DNA from: Acetobacteraceae bacterium | GTDB taxonomy: Bacteria; Pseudomonadota; Alphaproteobacteria; Acetobacterales; Acetobacteraceae | Direction: 5' to 3' | Length of the DNA stretch: 64,000 nt | Assembly (NCBI GenBank): GCA_027451405.1 | Contig: DAIDJM010000020.1 | Span: forward strand, 54,920-118,919 | Shown: one piece after another, positions 25,449 through 34,427 of the stretch | How positions within the stretch are numbered: position 1 is the stretch's first letter | Layout of the letters: each line of letters opens with the position of its first letter | Translations under genes and position numbers: made by a program | Notes under the pieces: generated by a model | Seen by the model: the letters and a program-made list of their open reading frames with translations, nothing else | Database searches by the model: none | Told to the model about the DNA's origin: nothing

Positions 25449-27629
25449 ATGAGTGAATCAGCCACCGCCGACCGCGCGCAATGGATCAAGCGCATGCTCG
25501 GTATGCCGATCCCGCTCGAGGGTATAGGACCGCTGCAGGTGCAGGCGCCCGACCCGTCGATCGACCGGCCCGGCGGCCGTCAGTCGTTGATCGGCAGCAG
25601 CCGCGGGAAGGCGCGCAAGACCGTCAAGGTCAAGAAAAAGGTCGCCTATGACGATGCCGGCATCGCCATCACGCGCGGCAAGGACGGTATCGTTTTCAAA
25701 GCGCCGCCGCCGCCGCTGAACACGTTGAACTTCGCCGGCGGCGGCGGCAAGGGAACGGCGCTGTACGGCGCCGCCGAAGCGCTGATGAGCGGTGCCATGG
25801 ACAAGGTGACCACCGTCAACGGCGCCTCGGTCGGCGCGATCACCTCGGCACTGCTCGCCTCGGGCATCACGCTCGAGGAACTACAGCCCATCGTCGACAA
25901 CACCGGCGACAAAGCCGACACGGTCGAGAAGATCACCGACGGCACCATGGGCAAATGGTACAAGCTGCTCGGTGCCGCGATCGGCAACCGTGGTTCGCCG
26001 CTCACCGGCGAGGGCGTGCGCGAGGTGGTCGCGGGCAACATGGATGAGACCGTCCGCAAGCGGATCGCCGAATATCAGGCGCAGTATGCGCACGACAATA
26101 ACGGTGCGCGCGACAAGGTGGTCGATGCGATCCTCGATCGCATGGACCCGAAGCTCGGCCCCACCTTTCAGGACATGCGCGATCTCTCCCGGATCATTCC
26201 GAAGATCAAGGAGATTTCCGTCACCGGAACCTACACCCAGGAGCTCGATCTCTCGCGGGAGACCAGGAAAGGCAAGGTCAAGCAGGTCAAATCCGGCGAC
26301 AAGAACGATGGCGGCCAGAGCTTCATCTTCAACGCCGATACGGTGCCCGCCATGCCGGTTGCGCTCGCCGTGCAGGCCTCGGCGGCGTTTCCGGTCGTGT
26401 TCAAGCCGGTCGATATCGACCTGTCCGACTATATGTACGACGCGCTGGATCCGATCACCGGCAAGCGCACGAAGATCAAGGATGCCGAGCCGTGGAAAGT
26501 GCGCTTCGTCGATGGCGGCGTGATGAACAACATGCCGACCCAATCGAGCATCGGCAATGAGCGCCCGCTCGATCCGATACCGCAGGAGCGCTCGCTGAGT
26601 TTCGCGTTCCAGGGCTCCGCGAGCGCGACCGCCGTCAAGCAGGGCGAACTGCCGCACCTGGGCGGGTTCTGGGCACGCGTCGGCGATCGCTTCAAAGACG
26701 GCCCGCTGCTAGATGCCAAGAACTGGGCCGCGGAATACGCGCTCTCTGTGGACGCGCAGGAGCATGCCAAGGATTTCGTCGTCGTTCCGCTCAAATTCAC
26801 CTGGACGAAGGAGGATGGCGAGGTTGTGGAAGTCGACATGTCCGGGACCGTGAACGGCACGCTCGAATTCGATCCCGACCCCGAGGTGGTCGCCGAAATC
26901 CGCAAGCGCACCAAGGAAGAGGCCGAAACGGTTCTGGACCGGGGCAACCAGCCGGCCACCTACAAATTCGCCAATGGCTGGCAGATGGTCATGTCGATCG
27001 GCATGGATCAGCTCAAGACGCTCAAGGATGCCAAGCCGCCCTATCCGCACGCGGGGCGCGCCTGGGATATGCGGACCGCGGTCGCCGACCGGATCAAGCA
27101 GGCCAAGGCCCAGACCTGGCCCGAGGCGGCGAAACAGCGCAATCAAGCCGTGGCCACGTTCCTGTCCGACATGGACAAGCTCGCGCTCGGCAAGCCGGAC
27201 TGCGCCGCCTACATCGCGCGCGAGATCCACAAGGCGAATCTCGATTACGTCATTGATCACGCGGGCGACGAGGACGTGCCGAAGACCAGCGTCGGCGGGG
27301 CGGTCGGCCTCGTCAACGAGGCGAAACAGGTCTTCGCGGTGACGACGCGCGTGCTGAAGACCGTGGTCTATCCGAAGATGCGCGATGAGAAGAAGGACGG
27401 CGCCAGTTTCGGGCTGCTGCAGACCGTGTCGAAGGATTTGCGCGGCGCGGTGAGCTGGGACGAGGTCGCGGCGCAGTTCGATTTTCTGGTGAAGCATTAT
27501 CGCGGCAAATCCGACAAGAAACGCTTCGTTCCGCTGCCCGGCGTGCAGAGCCACGGCCACAAGGAGTTCTACAAGGCGATGAAGAAGGAACTGGCGTTCG
27601 CCGAGAAGAAGGCCGCGAGCCGTGGATGA
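25449..27629 (+). CDS. Patatin-like phospholipase, ExoU-like effector candidate
   Basis: A 726-residue protein. The patatin core is clear: glycine-rich oxyanion loop FAGGGGKG at 97-102, nucleophile elbow GASVG with Ser127, and the DGG of FVDGGVMNNMP with Asp355. This Ser/Asp dyad cleaves acyl esters of phospholipids. The size and the wide Ser-Asp distance (228 residues) are like Pseudomonas ExoU (687 residues, S142/D344) rather than short housekeeping patatins. No signal peptide is present; the N-terminus carries AQWIKRMLG and a lysine-rich stretch (RGKARKTVKVKKKV). The C-terminal 300 residues match nothing I know. Its stop overlaps a chaperone-like gene. A non-secreted lipase is the alternative. 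Confidence 0.75.
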   Translation: MSESATADRAQWIKRMLGMPIPLEGIGPLQVQAPDPSIDRPGGRQSLIGSSRGKARKTVKVKKKVAYDDAGIAITRGKDGIVFKAPPPPLNTLNFAGGGGKGTALYGAAEALMSGAMDKVTTVNGASVGAITSALLASGITLEELQPIVDNTGDKADTVEKITDGTMGKWYKLLGAAIGNRGSPLTGEGVREVVAGNMDETVRKRIAEYQAQYAHDNNGARDKVVDAILDRMDPKLGPTFQDMRDLSRIIPKIKEISVTGTYTQELDLSRETRKGKVKQVKSGDKNDGGQSFIFNADTVPAMPVALAVQASAAFPVVFKPVDIDLSDYMYDALDPITGKRTKIKDAEPWKVRFVDGGVMNNMPTQSSIGNERPLDPIPQERSLSFAFQGSASATAVKQGELPHLGGFWARVGDRFKDGPLLDAKNWAAEYALSVDAQEHAKDFVVVPLKFTWTKEDGEVVEVDMSGTVNGTLEFDPDPEVVAEIRKRTKEEAETVLDRGNQPATYKFANGWQMVMSIGMDQLKTLKDAKPPYPHAGRAWDMRTAVADRIKQAKAQTWPEAAKQRNQAVATFLSDMDKLALGKPDCAAYIAREIHKANLDYVIDHAGDEDVPKTSVGGAVGLVNEAKQVFAVTTRVLKTVVYPKMRDEKKDGASFGLLQTVSKDLRGAVSWDEVAAQFDFLVKHYRGKSDKKRFVPLPGVQSHGHKEFYKAMKKELAFAEKKAASRG

Positions 27630-28062
27630 GGCGCACCGCCGGCTCTATGCCGAACTCGCGACCGCGCTTGGCATCCCCGAACTCGGCGGCGACGCCGAAG
27701 GCAATGTGCAGATCACGGTGGGCGACGACGTCACGCTGGTGCTGTTCGTCGAGTCCCCGGAGACGCTGACCATCGTGGCGCCGGTCATCCGGCTGCCGGC
27801 CGAGCTCGAATACGGCCGCACGCTGTGGTTGCTTCGCCGCAACCATTACGATAGCCCGATCACGCCTTTCCGTCTGTCCTGCAATCCGGACGGCAATCTG
27901 ACGGTCTGGGGTCGCGTGCCGGTGGAAGGGCTCGCGGGCGCCGATCTCGCCCTCCTGCTCGATGACGTCGCGACCGAAGTGGCCAACATCCGCGAAGAAC
28001 TCGACGTCGATCCGCACGCGATGGACGAGGCCGATGCCGAACTGGACAACGAATCCGAGTAG
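27622..28062 (+). CDS. Acidic CesT/SpcU-like secretion chaperone candidate
   Basis: A 146-residue acidic protein with the layout of class I type III secretion chaperones: an N-terminal helix (DEAHRRLYAELATALGIPEL), a strand-rich middle (VTLVLFVESPETLTIVAPVI, LWLLRRNHY) with FRLSCNPDGNLTVWGRVP, and a C-terminal helix plus Asp/Glu-rich tail. It starts at GTG 27622, 8 bases inside the patatin gene, as expected for a chaperone translated with its effector. ExoU and SpcU (137 residues) have the same order. The fold assignment rests on pattern and context, not on strong identity. Confidence 0.6.
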   Translation: MDEAHRRLYAELATALGIPELGGDAEGNVQITVGDDVTLVLFVESPETLTIVAPVIRLPAELEYGRTLWLLRRNHYDSPITPFRLSCNPDGNLTVWGRVPVEGLAGADLALLLDDVATEVANIREELDVDPHAMDEADAELDNESE

Positions 28063-28066
28063 CGCC

Positions 28067-28732
28067 TCAAAGCAACCCCGCAATCTCCGCCCGCAGCGCC
28101 TCGATCCCCACCCCGCTCACGCTGCTCGTCGCGATCACCACCGGATGCGCCGCGGGGTGCTTGCGCGCCACCGCCTGCGTCGCGGCAATCTTGCGCGCCA
28201 GCGCCGGCGGCTTCACGCCGTCGATCTTGGTCAGCACGATCTGGTAATTTACCGCCGCCCGGTCCAGCAGTTCCATTACCGCAACATCCGACGCCTTCAC
28301 CTCGATCCGCGCGTCGAGCAGCAGCAGCACGCGCCGCAGATCCGGCCGTCCGCGCAAATAGTCGAACATCAGACCCTGCCAGTCACGCTTGATGGCTTTT
28401 CCGGCCTGGGCGTAGCCGTAGCCGGGCATGTCCACGAGGATCAGCTTGCGGCCGAGCGAGAAGAAATTGAGCTGCCGCGTGCGGCCGGGCGTGTTGGACG
28501 CGCGGGCCAGGGTCTTCTGGCCCGTCAGCGCGTTGACCAGCGAGGATTTGCCGGCGTTCGAGCGGCCGGCGAAGGCGATTTCCGGCCCCGCCGGCGGCGG
28601 CAGCTGATCGAGCCTTTGCGCCGCATAGAAAAAGCGGCACGGCTGCGCGAAGAGCTTGCGCCCCGCCTCGATCCGCGCCGCTTCGTCCGCGTCCGCCGGC
28701 GCCGCGGCCCCGAGGCCGGGCGCCTCGGTCAA
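28067..28732 (-). CDS. engB: Ribosome biogenesis GTPase EngB (YihA/YsxC)
   Basis: A 221-residue GTPase with P-loop GRSNAGKSSLVNALTG, switch region SNTPGRTRQLNFF, DMPGYGYAQAGK, the LTKID specificity motif and the TSSVSGVGIE G5 region. It supports late assembly of the large ribosomal subunit. The start is TTG 28732, overlapping the yidC stop (TTGA). The N-terminus is about 20 residues longer than in enteric EngB, as is common in alphaproteobacteria. It is the last gene of the rpmH-rnpA-yidD-yidC-engB block and converges with the chaperone-like gene, 4 bases away. Confidence 0.92.
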   Translation of the reverse strand: MTEAPGLGAAAPADADEAARIEAGRKLFAQPCRFFYAAQRLDQLPPPAGPEIAFAGRSNAGKSSLVNALTGQKTLARASNTPGRTRQLNFFSLGRKLILVDMPGYGYAQAGKAIKRDWQGLMFDYLRGRPDLRRVLLLLDARIEVKASDVAVMELLDRAAVNYQIVLTKIDGVKPPALARKIAATQAVARKHPAAHPVVIATSSVSGVGIEALRAEIAGLL

Positions 28733-30498
28733 GCCTTGGCCTTACGGGGCTTGGGCTTGGGCGGCGTGATGGCAGCCGGCTTCGCCGCGGGCCCGGTCAG
28801 CTTCGCGCCGCGCTGGATATACCATTGCTGCGCGATCGTGAGCGTATTGTTCCAGCTCCAGTAAATCACCAGCCCGGCCGGGAAGCGGCCCATCATGAAG
28901 GTGAAGATGATGGGCATGAACTGAAAGATGCGCGCCTGAGTGGGGTCGGGCGGCGGCGGGTTGAGCCGCTGCTGGAAGAACATCGTCAGCCCCAGGATCA
29001 GCGGCCAGATGCCCAAGTGCAGCGTCGGCGAGATCGCCGCCGGATCGTAGGGGATCAGCCCGAACAGGTTGAACACGTTGGTCGGGTCGGTCGCCGAGAG
29101 ATCTTGGATCCAGCCGAAGAACGGCGCGTGCCGCATCTCGATGTTGATGAGAATGACTTTGTAGAGCGAGAAGAACACCGGGATCTGGATCACCAGCGGC
29201 AGACAGCCGCCGGCCTGCGCCATCGGGCTGATGCCCTCCTGCTTGTAGACCTCCATCATCGCCTGCTGCTGGCGCGCCGGATCGTCCTTGAAGCGCTCGC
29301 GCGCCGCCTGAATCTTCGGCGCCAGCAGCCGCATCTTGCCCATCGAGCGGTAGCTGCTCGCGGCCAGCGGATAGAAGGCGAGCTTCACGAACACCGTGAA
29401 GATCAGGATGGCGATGCCGAAATTGCCGGTGATGCCGTTGAGGAAATCGATCGCGTAGAAGAACGGCTTGGTGATGAAGAAGAACCAGCCCCAATCGACC
29501 GCGTAGCTGAGCAGCGGCACATGGTCGCGGCTCTGATAATGATCGAGCAGCCGCACCACCTTGGCGCCGGCGAAGGCGCGCGTGGCCACCCCCTGATCGC
29601 CGCCCGGCGCGATGTGCTCGGGCTGCTCGGTGACGTAGCTGACCTGATACCGGTCGTGCCCGTTCAGCTCGGTGTGGTCCCAGCTCGTCTTGGACGGCAC
29701 CGACTGGTCGGGGATCGCCGCCGTCAGCCAGTATTTGTCGGAGAAACCGGCCCAGCCGCCGGTGGCACCCTTCTGGAAGGCGACGCCGTCATGCTTCGCG
29801 GCCTCGCTCTTGGCGCTCGGATAGCCCACTTCCTTGATGCGCTGATCGACGGCGCCCATCATGCCCTCGAACAGCACGCCATAGCCCGATGTCTTGGGCG
29901 CGTAATCGCGCCGCACGCGCTGCCACGGCCACACATCCACCGGCTTGCCGCTGCCGTTGAACACGCTCTGATGCGCCGTGAACATGTAATGCCGGTCGAT
30001 CAGCAGATCGATCCGGAAGGTGAGCCCCTGCCCGTTGTTCCAGGTCAGCACGACCGGCTGCGTGTCGGTCAGTTTCGTGCCGTTCGCTTGCCAGACCGTG
30101 TGATCGTCCGGCACCACGACGCCCGGGCCACCGCTCCAGCCGAACTGGATGTAGCTCGGCTGCGGATCGCCGGGCGGGGCCAGCAGGCGCACCAGCGGCG
30201 ATTTCTGGTCGACCGTCTCATGGTAGCCGCGCAGGCTCAGATCATCGAGGCGCGCGCCCTCGAGGCTGAGACTGCCGATCACCGAGCGCGCATCGATCGG
30301 CAGCCGCGGCACATGGATCGGGACTTCGGTCTCGCTCGCCGTGCTGGGCGCGACCTCGGGCGAGGCGGGGGCGGCGACGGGCGGCGGCACCGGCGCGTGC
30401 GCCGGATGGTTGGGCGGCGGCGGCGGGAGCAGCCACTGGAACACCGTGACGATCGCGAGCGAAATCGCGATGAACAGCAGCAGGCGTCTTTGATCCAT
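28729..30498 (-). CDS. yidC: Membrane protein insertase YidC
   Basis: A 589-residue inner-membrane insertase. The first helix (LLLFIAISLAIVTVFQWLLP) and a proline-rich linker are followed by the large periplasmic beta domain and the conserved C-terminal five-helix core (FGIAILIFTVFVKLAFYPLAASSY, PLVIQIPVFFSLYKVI, FMMGRFPAGLVIYWSWNN). The arginine needed for insertion is in ASSYRSMGKM. The ATG at 30498 gives MDQRRLLLF; a longer frame to 30639 overlaps yidD and is discarded. It works with SecYEG and alone on small membrane proteins. Confidence 0.95.
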   Translation of the reverse strand: MDQRRLLLFIAISLAIVTVFQWLLPPPPPNHPAHAPVPPPVAAPASPEVAPSTASETEVPIHVPRLPIDARSVIGSLSLEGARLDDLSLRGYHETVDQKSPLVRLLAPPGDPQPSYIQFGWSGGPGVVVPDDHTVWQANGTKLTDTQPVVLTWNNGQGLTFRIDLLIDRHYMFTAHQSVFNGSGKPVDVWPWQRVRRDYAPKTSGYGVLFEGMMGAVDQRIKEVGYPSAKSEAAKHDGVAFQKGATGGWAGFSDKYWLTAAIPDQSVPSKTSWDHTELNGHDRYQVSYVTEQPEHIAPGGDQGVATRAFAGAKVVRLLDHYQSRDHVPLLSYAVDWGWFFFITKPFFYAIDFLNGITGNFGIAILIFTVFVKLAFYPLAASSYRSMGKMRLLAPKIQAARERFKDDPARQQQAMMEVYKQEGISPMAQAGGCLPLVIQIPVFFSLYKVILINIEMRHAPFFGWIQDLSATDPTNVFNLFGLIPYDPAAISPTLHLGIWPLILGLTMFFQQRLNPPPPDPTQARIFQFMPIIFTFMMGRFPAGLVIYWSWNNTLTIAQQWYIQRGAKLTGPAAKPAAITPPKPKPRKAKA

Positions 30499-30505
30499 CC
30501 GGAAC

Positions 30506-30745
30506 CTAGCTCGGCGTTCGGGAGGCGGGCGGCACCGGATCGTGCCCGCCCGCGAACCATGGGTTGCAGCGCAGGAGCCGCCGTGCGGCAAGCCACGAGC
30601 CGCGGAGCGCGCCATGCGTGCGCAGCGCCTCGAGCGCATAATCGCTGCAGCTCGGCGCGAACCGGCAGGTGGTGCCGATCACCGGGCGGAAAACCCACTG
30701 ATAGACGCGCACGAGCGCGGCGATGCCGGCGGCGACCGGACTCAT
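30506..30745 (-). CDS. yidD: Membrane protein insertion efficiency factor YidD
   Basis: A 79-residue protein with the family signature [49 protein letters not shown] and three conserved cysteines. YidD helps YidC-dependent insertion. It sits between rnpA and yidC, its ATG overlapping the rnpA stop (ATGA at 30742), and it lies 7 bases before yidC, which is the conserved order. It probably associates with the inner membrane through an amphipathic helix. Confidence 0.93.
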   Translation of the reverse strand: MSPVAAGIAALVRVYQWVFRPVIGTTCRFAPSCSDYALEALRTHGALRGSWLAARRLLRCNPWFAGGHDPVPPASRTPS

Positions 30746-31089
30746 GACGGCAGCGCCCGCGCGAGCGCCTGCCGCAGATCCTCGAGCAGCAGCGCGAACG
30801 GCCGCGCGCGCGTCTTGTCGCGCCCGATCAGCACCAGGTCGGCCCCCACCACCTGCCGCTCGCGAAGCACGAGCCGCGCCGCCTCACGCAGCCGGCGCTT
30901 GGTCCGGTTGCGCACCACCGCGTTGCCGACCTTCTTGGTCACGGTGAAGCCGAGCCGCGCGGGCGCCGCATCGCCCCGGTCCCGCGCCTGCAGTAGCAGT
31001 CCAGGCATGGGCACCTTCCGCCCATCGGATGCGGCGCGCAAAAACTCGGCCCGGCGTTTCAGCCGGCCGGGTGGGGTCAAGGCTGTCAT
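30742..31089 (-). CDS. rnpA: Ribonuclease P protein component
   Basis: A 115-residue basic protein with [37 protein letters not shown] and [10 protein letters not shown], the core RNA-binding motif of the RNase P protein. It helps the catalytic RNA cut tRNA precursors. The ATG at 31089 was chosen because sequence upstream of it (to 31179) overlaps rpmH. It lies 31 bases after rpmH and overlaps yidD by four bases. Confidence 0.93.
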   Translation of the reverse strand: MTALTPPGRLKRRAEFLRAASDGRKVPMPGLLLQARDRGDAAPARLGFTVTKKVGNAVVRNRTKRRLREAARLVLRERQVVGADLVLIGRDKTRARPFALLLEDLRQALARALPS

Positions 31090-31120
31090 GAGTCGGCGCC
31101 GCGGGCCGGGCGCACGCGGC

Positions 31121-31255
31121 TTACGCCGACAGGCGCTTGCGGCCCTTGGCGCGGCGGCTGGCGAGCACGCGGCGGCCACCCACCGTCGCCATGCGGGCGC
31201 GAAAGCCGTGCCGGCGCTTGCGGACGAGCTTCGACGGTTGGTACGTGCGCTTCAC
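31121..31255 (-). CDS. rpmH: 50S ribosomal protein L34
   Basis: A 44-residue, strongly basic protein read from the minus strand: it starts at GTG 31255 with [18 protein letters not shown] and ends AKGRKRLSA before TAA at 31121. Sequence and length are the universal L34 pattern. It heads the rpmH-rnpA-yidD-yidC-engB block. In many bacteria dnaA and the origin lie just upstream; the 180 bases upstream here show neither dnaA nor DnaA-box clusters. Confidence 0.95.
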   Translation of the reverse strand: MKRTYQPSKLVRKRRHGFRARMATVGGRRVLASRRAKGRKRLSA

Positions 31256-31435
31256 GGGACCGAACTCCAGCCTGGGCTGCTTGCGAGGGGCGGCTTATAG
31301 GGGCCGCGCGCGCCGCCCGTCAAATGAGCCCGGTTCGCGGTTCCATCCGAACGCCGCCCCCGCCCGGAGCTGGCCCGAGAACCGGTTCTGGTGAGTCGGC
31401 TGGCGGTGATTTTCGAGCACCGGAGCGGAGCGGGC

Positions 31436-31963
31436 TTACGAACCCGCCGTCGCCAGCAGATCCACCTCGGGCAAAACCCCCGGCGCATCCTCATGCGGAT
31501 GCATGGTCGCGGTGATCAGCCAGCCCCGCTTCGCCGTCAGCGCCTTGAACGCCACCGCGGTCTTCACCCCCGGCTTCGCCTCCGCCGCCACCGGCGACAG
31601 ATCGAACCCTCTGCGCTGCATGTCGCCGCTCAGCTGCGACACCGCGCGGTTGAAGTCCACGGACTCGATATTCACCCCGCAGGCGCCATTATTATAGGAA
31701 AGCAGCGCCATCATCGCGCCGAGCCGGGTGGCCATGTAGACCTGACCCGGCTGGCCGCCCAGGAAACTGGCCGCCGCCTCCGGCGGCAAGGCCGGCAACT
31801 GATGCCGGCTCGCCCAGTTCCGCAGCTTGGCGGGCGTCCCCGTCCCCGGCAGGCAGGCCACCACGAACAGCGCCGCCCCTTCCTCCGCCGTATGGTCGCG
31901 CGGCGTCTGCACCGCACCACCCGTCACCACCAACGCCATCGCAAGCCAGATCCACCGGCGCAT
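31436..31963 (-). CDS. Exported protein of unknown function
   Basis: A 175-residue protein with a signal peptide (MRRWIWLAMALVVTGGAVQ) and no recognised domain. Visible features are CLPGTGTPAKLRNWASRH, FLGGQPGQVYMATRLGAMM and two cysteines (ACLPG, GACGVN) that may form a disulfide. The C-terminus (TMHPHEDAPGVLPEVDLL) looks complete. The ATG at 31963 opens the signal peptide; the frame runs further to 32107 without merit. It is divergent from the aldo/keto reductase at 32046. I cannot offer a function. Confidence 0.6.
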   Translation of the reverse strand: MRRWIWLAMALVVTGGAVQTPRDHTAEEGAALFVVACLPGTGTPAKLRNWASRHQLPALPPEAAASFLGGQPGQVYMATRLGAMMALLSYNNGACGVNIESVDFNRAVSQLSGDMQRRGFDLSPVAAEAKPGVKTAVAFKALTAKRGWLITATMHPHEDAPGVLPEVDLLATAGS

Positions 31964-32045
31964 TCGTTTTCCCCCAACCTCGACGATCCACACGATTAGG
32001 CGACACCCGACCGTTGCGGTAGGGATTTCCGCAGGAGAAAGCCAC

Positions 32046-33032
32046 TTGCAATACGTCAATCTCGGCCGCACCGGCCTGAAAGTCTCGCGCCTGTGCCTCG
32101 GCTGCATGACCTACGGCGACCCCGCCCGCGGCACCCATGAATGGACCCTGCCGGAGCCCGAGGCGCGCCTCTTCATCGCCCGCGCGCTCGAGCTCGGCAT
32201 CAATTTCTTCGACACCGCCAACGTCTATTCGCTCGGCTCGAGCGAGGAGATCCTCGGCCGCGCGCTGCGCGACATGACGCGCCGCGACGAGGTGGTGATC
32301 GCCACCAAGGTGCACGGAGTCATGCGCCCCGGCCCCAATGGCGGCGGCCTCTCGCGCAAGACGATCCTCGCCGAGATCGACGCGAGCCTGACGCGCCTCG
32401 GCACCGACCATGTCGATCTCTACCAGATTCACCGATTCGATCCCGAAACACCGATCGAGGAGACGCTGGAGGCGCTGCACGACGTCGTCCGCGCCGGCAA
32501 GGCGCGCTATATCGGCGCTTCCTCGATGCATGCCTGGCAGTTCTGCAAATCGCTCCATCTCGCGCAGGCCGCCGGCCAGACCCGCTTCGTCTCGATGCAG
32601 AATCATCTCAACCTGCTCTACCGCGAGGAGGAGCGCGAGATGCTGCCGCTCTGCATCGAGGAGGGCATCGGCGTGATCCCCTGGAGCCCGCTCGCCCGCG
32701 GCCGCCTCGCCCGCCCCTGGACCGAGAGTCCCGCCACCCTGCGCGCCGGCACCGACCAGTTCGGCCGCACGCTCTATGACGGCAGCGAAAGCGCCGACCG
32801 CGCCATCATCGAGGCCGTATCCGCCATCGCCGCCGAGCGCGACACCTCGATGGCGACCGTGGCGCTGGCCTGGCTGCTCGCCCGCCCCGGCGTCACCGCG
32901 CCCATCATCGGCGCGAGCAAGCCGGGCCATCTCGAGAGCGCCGTCGCCGCCCTCGATCTCGATCTCACGCCGGCCGAGATCGCGCGCCTCGAAGCCCCCT
33001 ACCGCCCCCGCCGGACCGCCGGCTTCGCCTGA
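32046..33032 (+). CDS. Aldo/keto reductase
   Basis: A 328-residue NADPH-dependent reductase of the AKR superfamily. The tetrad is visible: Asp in NFFDTANVYSLG, Tyr in the same segment (NVY), Lys in VIATKVHG and His in LYQIHRFD. The cofactor end WLLARPGVTAPIIGASKPGH is intact. The start is TTG 32046 after AGGAG at about 32034; no ATG precedes the LGRTGLKVSRLCLGCM start. The closest group is the YajO/AKR11-like family acting on aldehydes or sugar derivatives. The substrate is unknown. Confidence 0.88.
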   Translation: MQYVNLGRTGLKVSRLCLGCMTYGDPARGTHEWTLPEPEARLFIARALELGINFFDTANVYSLGSSEEILGRALRDMTRRDEVVIATKVHGVMRPGPNGGGLSRKTILAEIDASLTRLGTDHVDLYQIHRFDPETPIEETLEALHDVVRAGKARYIGASSMHAWQFCKSLHLAQAAGQTRFVSMQNHLNLLYREEEREMLPLCIEEGIGVIPWSPLARGRLARPWTESPATLRAGTDQFGRTLYDGSESADRAIIEAVSAIAAERDTSMATVALAWLLARPGVTAPIIGASKPGHLESAVAALDLDLTPAEIARLEAPYRPRRTAGFA

Positions 33033-33109
33033 GCCGGCCCTTGCCGGAACCGCCCGGGCAGGGCATTCGCCGGGGGTCGCCCGTCCAAGAACGAAAACGC
33101 AAAGCACCC

Positions 33110-34201
33110 ATGCGCCCCTTCCCGTCCCTCCGCCTCGCCGGCGCCACCTGGCTCGACCGCGCGCTGGCCTGCTGCGGCGCGCTCTTCGGCATCGGCGGCA
33201 CCGGCTATCTCTGCACGCTGCTCGCCCCGAAGATCCCGCTCGCGGCCCTCGCCCCGCTCGCCGAGCCGCTGATCATCGCCCCGCTCGGCGCCTCCGCGGT
33301 CCTGCTCTTCGCGGTGCCGGCGAGCCCGCTCGCGCAACCCTGGTCGATCATCGGCGGCAACACGATTTCCGCCCTCGTCGGCGTCACGATCTGCCTGTTC
33401 GTCCACCAGCCCTTCGCCGCCATCGCGCTCGCGGTCGCCGGCGCCATCGCCGCCATGTCCCTCACCCGCTCGCTCCACCCGCCAGGCGGCGCGGTGGCCC
33501 TGGGGACGGTTCTGGCCTGGAAACAAATCGCCGCGCTCGGCTATCTCTATCCGCTGGTCCCGGTCTGCCTGAACTCCACCATCATCGTCGCGATCGGCCT
33601 CGCCTTCCACCGAATCTCCGGCCACGCCTACCCCCACCGCGTCCCGCCCCCCGCCCCCAACATCCACGGCACGCGCGACACCCCGCCCGAACGCCGCACC
33701 GGCATCCAGGAACAGGACATCGAAGCGGCGCTCGCCGACCTGCACGAAACCTTCGACATCGAGCGCGGCGACGTCGCGACCCTGGTCCGCCAGGTCGAAG
33801 CCCGCGCCCTCGAGCGTACCCACGGCGCCCCCAGCTGCGCCGACATCATGTCGCGCGACATCATCAGCGTGACCGAGGACACCGCCCCCGCCGAGGCGCT
33901 GCGTTTATTGCTGAAACATAATTTCACCGCGCTGCCGGTCACCGACCGCGAACGCCACGTCCGTGGCTTCATCGACCTGCGCGGCCTGGCCCTCGCCCGC
34001 GACGATCTCGCCGCGATGATGCTGCCCGCCCGCACCGTGCGGCCCGACCTGCCGGCGGTGGATCTGGTCCCGCTGATGACCGACGCCGCCACCCACCCGG
34101 TCGCCGTGACGAACCGCGACGGCCGCATGATCGGGATCATTGCGCCCACGGATCTGCTGGTGGCGCTCGCCTCCATCGCGACGGCGCAGGAGACCGTTTG
34201 A
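33110..34201 (+). CDS. HPP-family membrane protein with CBS pair
   Basis: A 363-residue protein: four to five membrane helices in residues about 20-185 with the HPP signature SLHPPGGAVALGTV and PLIIAPLGASAVLLF, then a cytoplasmic CBS pair (CADIMSRDIISVTEDTAPAE, later VDLVPLMTDAATHPVAVTN). HPP proteins have been linked to nitrite transport in chloroplasts and cyanobacteria; CBS domains usually sense adenine nucleotides. The ATG at 33110 is preferred over a start at 33041 that adds a charged 23-residue lead. A family A arm and then tRNA-Asn follow. Confidence 0.85.
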   Translation: MRPFPSLRLAGATWLDRALACCGALFGIGGTGYLCTLLAPKIPLAALAPLAEPLIIAPLGASAVLLFAVPASPLAQPWSIIGGNTISALVGVTICLFVHQPFAAIALAVAGAIAAMSLTRSLHPPGGAVALGTVLAWKQIAALGYLYPLVPVCLNSTIIVAIGLAFHRISGHAYPHRVPPPAPNIHGTRDTPPERRTGIQEQDIEAALADLHETFDIERGDVATLVRQVEARALERTHGAPSCADIMSRDIISVTEDTAPAEALRLLLKHNFTALPVTDRERHVRGFIDLRGLALARDDLAAMMLPARTVRPDLPAVDLVPLMTDAATHPVAVTNRDGRMIGIIAPTDLLVALASIATAQETV

Positions 34202-34206
34202 ACGCG

Positions 34207-34302
34207 CCTCCGGCGGGCAGGGGCTTTGCCCCTCGACATCGGTGCTTGAACCGATGGCGCAAACGATGGCGAGCCCACTGGGGCCGGCGGCCCCAGACCC
34301 CG
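34207..34302. repeat. Family A repeat with palindromic core
   Basis: CCTCCGGCGGGCAGGGGCTTTGCCCC, in two parts, leads to a core with CATCGGTGCTTGAACCGATG and to GGGGCCGGCGGCCCC. The CATCGGTGCTTGAACCGATG core recurs at 44360-44420 and 51921-51940. It lies between the HPP gene and tRNA-Asn. Confidence 0.8.
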
Positions 34303-34346
34303 TCTTTACGCCGCCCGCCGCCCTCGCTATAGAGCCGCGCCTCTGG

Positions 34347-34422
34347 TCCCGGATAGCTCAGTTGGTAGAGCAAGCGACTGTTAATCGCTCGGTCGCAGGT
34401 TCGAGCCCTGCTCCGGGAGCCA
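34347..34422 (+). tRNA. tRNA-Asn (anticodon GTT)
   Basis: A complete 76-base cloverleaf with encoded CCA: acceptor TCCCGGA pairs with TCCGGGA, D-arm GCTCAGTTGGTAGAGC, anticodon stem CGACT..GGTCG-type with loop centre GTT, T-arm GCAGGTTCGAGCCCTGC, discriminator G and CCA at 34420-34422. The phnM coding frame begins about 5 bases after the CCA. Confidence 0.95.
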
Positions 34423-34427
34423 GACCC

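Noticed and set aside
24896..28062. Type VI lipase-immunity pair for the patatin and 27622 genes
   Set aside because: The second product has no signal peptide or lipobox as expected of a periplasmic immunity protein, and no VgrG or PAAR gene is near; the chaperone reading fits better.
28825..30747. Open frame of 640 codons opposite yidC
   Set aside because: Antisense shadow of yidC and yidD, which are certain.
31256..31435. Chromosome origin upstream of rpmH
   Set aside because: No dnaA gene, DnaA-box cluster or AT-rich unwinding region is visible.
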